Below are positions 62,526 to 64,000 of a stretch of DNA of 64,000 bases, in pieces. The notes below the pieces were generated by a model, which saw only the letters and a list, made by a program, of their open reading frames with translations, had not been told where the DNA came from and did not search any database. Made by a program: the position numbers and the translations under genes. Numbering within the stretch: the stretch's first letter is position 1; every line of letters starts with the position of its first letter. This DNA comes from CALBRZ01 sp964511065 (GTDB lineage Bacteria > Planctomycetota > Planctomycetia > Pirellulales > S012-138): the NCBI GenBank assembly GCA_964511065.1, contig CAZEEG010000001.1, positions 70,994 to 134,993 of the forward strand, given 5' to 3'.

Positions 62526-63707
62526 ATGTCCCAGCGCACCATTACCATTGCTTTGGTGGTCGCCCTGTTGGCGGCCCCGCTGGGATCGTCGGCGGCCAAG
62601 GCTGAGGGCGAATGGGAAATTACCCCAGAGAGCCAACGCGCGCTGGAACGCGGCTTGGATTGGCTCGCCCGCCATCAAGGTCCTCAAGGGAATTGGGACT
62701 CCAACGACTTGGGACTGGTGGCCATGGGAGCGCTGGCCTTCCTGGCCGATGGTCATATGCCGGGCCGCGGCAAGTACGGCGAGCATGTCGAACGGGCGCT
62801 GGATTACATCATCCGCCACGCCAAGGCGATTGGCGAGCCCGACGCCACCGGCCATCCGCCACTTTATCTGTTGAACAAGGCAGACCCCGGCCGCGACATG
62901 TACAATCATGGCCTGGCGACGTTTGTCCTCGGCCAGGCGTACGGCATGAGCAATGATCCGCGACTAAGCGCCGTGCTGGGCCGAGCGCTCAGGTTGATCG
63001 CCTCCACGCAATGCAATGACGGCGGCTGGGATTACCACGCCGTCCGCCGCGAACGCGGTCATGACCTCAGCCTGGCCGTCATGCAAGCCAAGGCGCTGCG
63101 CAGCGCTGTCGATAGCGGGTTGGAAGTCCCTCCAGAAGTGATCAACCTCGCCATTCAGAGCGTGCGAGGTTACTACCGGGCACGGGGCGGCAGGCGGGAT
63201 ATGGACGAAGCGGCGCTCAAGAAACTGCCCGGCCAGTTCACCTACAATGGCTCCCAGGCAACGCTGGCCATGGCCGCGGCCGGTGTGGTATGCCTGCAAG
63301 AGTTTGGACAATATGACGACTGGCGGATTCCCAAGAGCATGGAAGTCATCACGGCCGCCGTGAAGAAACTTCCCAGCGATACCCGGCCCGAACAGGTGCC
63401 GTTTGGCTCCTACGCACTGTACTATGTGGGGCAGGCTTTGTACCAGGTTGGCGGGCCGGATTGGCGCGAGTGCTATCCGGTGTTGCGCGATTCACTCGTG
63501 AAGTCGCAGCGGTATCGGGCCGACAAGCCCGATGATCCGCAAAACGGTGTCTGGCACGACTCGGGCCAATTTCGCGTGGGCGGCAAACCGGGCGATCTGT
63601 TTGGTACCTCGGTGGCTTGTTTCATCCTGGCCATGCCCAACCGATATTTGCCCATCCTGCAAGAAGGAAAGATTGAATCCCTCCGCGCCGATGCGGCGAC
63701 CGACTAG
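62526..63707 (+). CDS. Secreted prenyltransferase/squalene-oxidase-repeat protein
   Basis: The predicted protein has 393 aa. The start is set at the ATG at 62526, with GAGG at 62514-62517; ATGs at 62493 and 62511 are also in frame. A signal peptide covers residues 1-25 (ITIALVVALLAAPLGSSAA). The rest is an alpha/alpha toroid with repeats ALERGLDWLARHQGPQGNW, ALRLIASTQCNDGGWDYH and NGVWHDSGQFRVGG. No DxDD or other cyclase motif is seen, so the toroid probably binds rather than cyclises. It resembles the membrane-anchored toroid at 2341-4401. A BatA-like gene seems to follow, as in several planctomycete clusters with von Willebrand-type proteins. Confidence 0.8.
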   Translation: MSQRTITIALVVALLAAPLGSSAAKAEGEWEITPESQRALERGLDWLARHQGPQGNWDSNDLGLVAMGALAFLADGHMPGRGKYGEHVERALDYIIRHAKAIGEPDATGHPPLYLLNKADPGRDMYNHGLATFVLGQAYGMSNDPRLSAVLGRALRLIASTQCNDGGWDYHAVRRERGHDLSLAVMQAKALRSAVDSGLEVPPEVINLAIQSVRGYYRARGGRRDMDEAALKKLPGQFTYNGSQATLAMAAAGVVCLQEFGQYDDWRIPKSMEVITAAVKKLPSDTRPEQVPFGSYALYYVGQALYQVGGPDWRECYPVLRDSLVKSQRYRADKPDDPQNGVWHDSGQFRVGGKPGDLFGTSVACFILAMPNRYLPILQEGKIESLRADAATD

Positions 63708-63944
63708 GCCGAGGCACCCGGCGGCGGCCGCAACTGGGATCGGTCGGATACCGCCTACCCCCAAAATTTCCGTTGAATGATTCCCACCCCGACATTGTAA
63801 GGACGTTATCAACCCGCCCTCGCGCGGTGGGATGGCCCGCGGCACTCCCCCCCCACCCTCTCATGATCGGCGCCGATCTTGGGGGGGAATTGCCGAGCCA
63901 ACCGCACCGCCTGAGCGCCACCCGCGCCCCAGCGTTGGCCCCTT

Positions 63945-64000
63945 ATGTTGCAGTTTTCCGCAGGTGCCTTTGCGATTGCCGGTTTGATCGCCGCAACGGC
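63945..64000 (+). CDS. Start of BatA-like (aerotolerance-type) membrane protein, partial
   Basis: The window ends 56 bases into this frame. The first residues are MLQFSAGAFAIAGLIAAT, which match the opening membrane segment of BatA/aerotolerance-regulator-type proteins. In planctomycetes these often lie near von Willebrand and toroid genes. No clear Shine-Dalgarno site precedes the ATG at 63945. Only 18 residues are available, so the call is tentative. Confidence 0.4.
   Translation, partial: MLQFSAGAFAIAGLIAAT

Noticed and set aside
1..64000. CRISPR array, insertion sequence, prophage or integrase
   Set aside because: No regularly spaced repeats, no transposase, integrase or phage structural motifs were seen. 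The only dispersed repeat is the 80-bp family, which has no coding part.

Overview
The window is GC-rich and densely packed with genes on both strands. It looks like the chromosome of a planctomycete, most likely a Pirellulales-type lineage. Several protein types seen together are typical of that phylum: a DUF1559 prepilin-like protein followed by small lipoproteins, DUF1080-type and ThuA-type secreted proteins, prenyltransferase/squalene-oxidase-repeat proteins with Pro/Gln-rich or secreted N-termini, a membrane-anchored Ser/Thr kinase, and a DUF11/CARDB-like lipoprotein. I see no phage, insertion sequence, integrase or CRISPR array. This is core and lineage-specific chromosome, not an obvious island.

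Layout. 0-5.6 kb: end of fliD, then fliS, a thioredoxin-TPR secreted protein, a toroid membrane protein and a DUF1080 protein. 5.6-17 kb: small membrane and HTH proteins, an MBL-fold hydrolase, a DUF3891 protein, an S41 protease, a large two-domain alpha/beta hydrolase, and a DUF1559 gene followed by two tandemly duplicated HEAT lipoprotein genes. 17-28 kb: bioB, two ThuA proteins, assimilatory sulfite reductase, a DapA-like aldolase, RNase HI, a LOG-family protein and a CbiX-type chelatase that could supply siroheme precursor to the sulfite reductase. 28-31 kb: three overlapping type IV pilin/pseudopilin-like genes. 31-37 kb: serC, a sugar isomerase-like protein, a polytopic membrane protein and an M20 peptidase. 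37-41 kb: an LPS-core cluster of heptosyltransferase, tandem WaaP-type kinase/pseudokinase and GT4. 41-46 kb: an MFS transporter, a CNNM/HlyC transporter-like protein and a GT2. 46-48.2 kb: small exported proteins and a tRNA(CAU). 48.2-54.3 kb: six reverse-strand genes in two coupled groups, (a) GT2, BshC-like protein and Eis-like GNAT and (b) a 100-aa unknown, a MESH1-like alarmone hydrolase and a radical SAM enzyme. 55-64 kb: a Ser/Thr kinase, a DUF11 lipoprotein, a BON protein, tsaB, a second toroid protein and the start of a BatA-like gene.

The most unusual DNA-level feature is a dispersed intergenic repeat of about 80 bp. It has at least four recognisable long copies (22.98, 33.50, 42.80 reverse, 43.21 kb) and several partial ones. 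A small hairpin in it shows a compensatory base-pair change between copies. At the protein level the most notable items are the kinase-pseudokinase fusion in the LPS cluster, the alarmone hydrolase/radical SAM operon, and the BshC-like protein coupled to a glycosyltransferase.

Coordinates, motifs and start choices were read directly from the sequence. Family assignments rest on recognising motifs without a database search.
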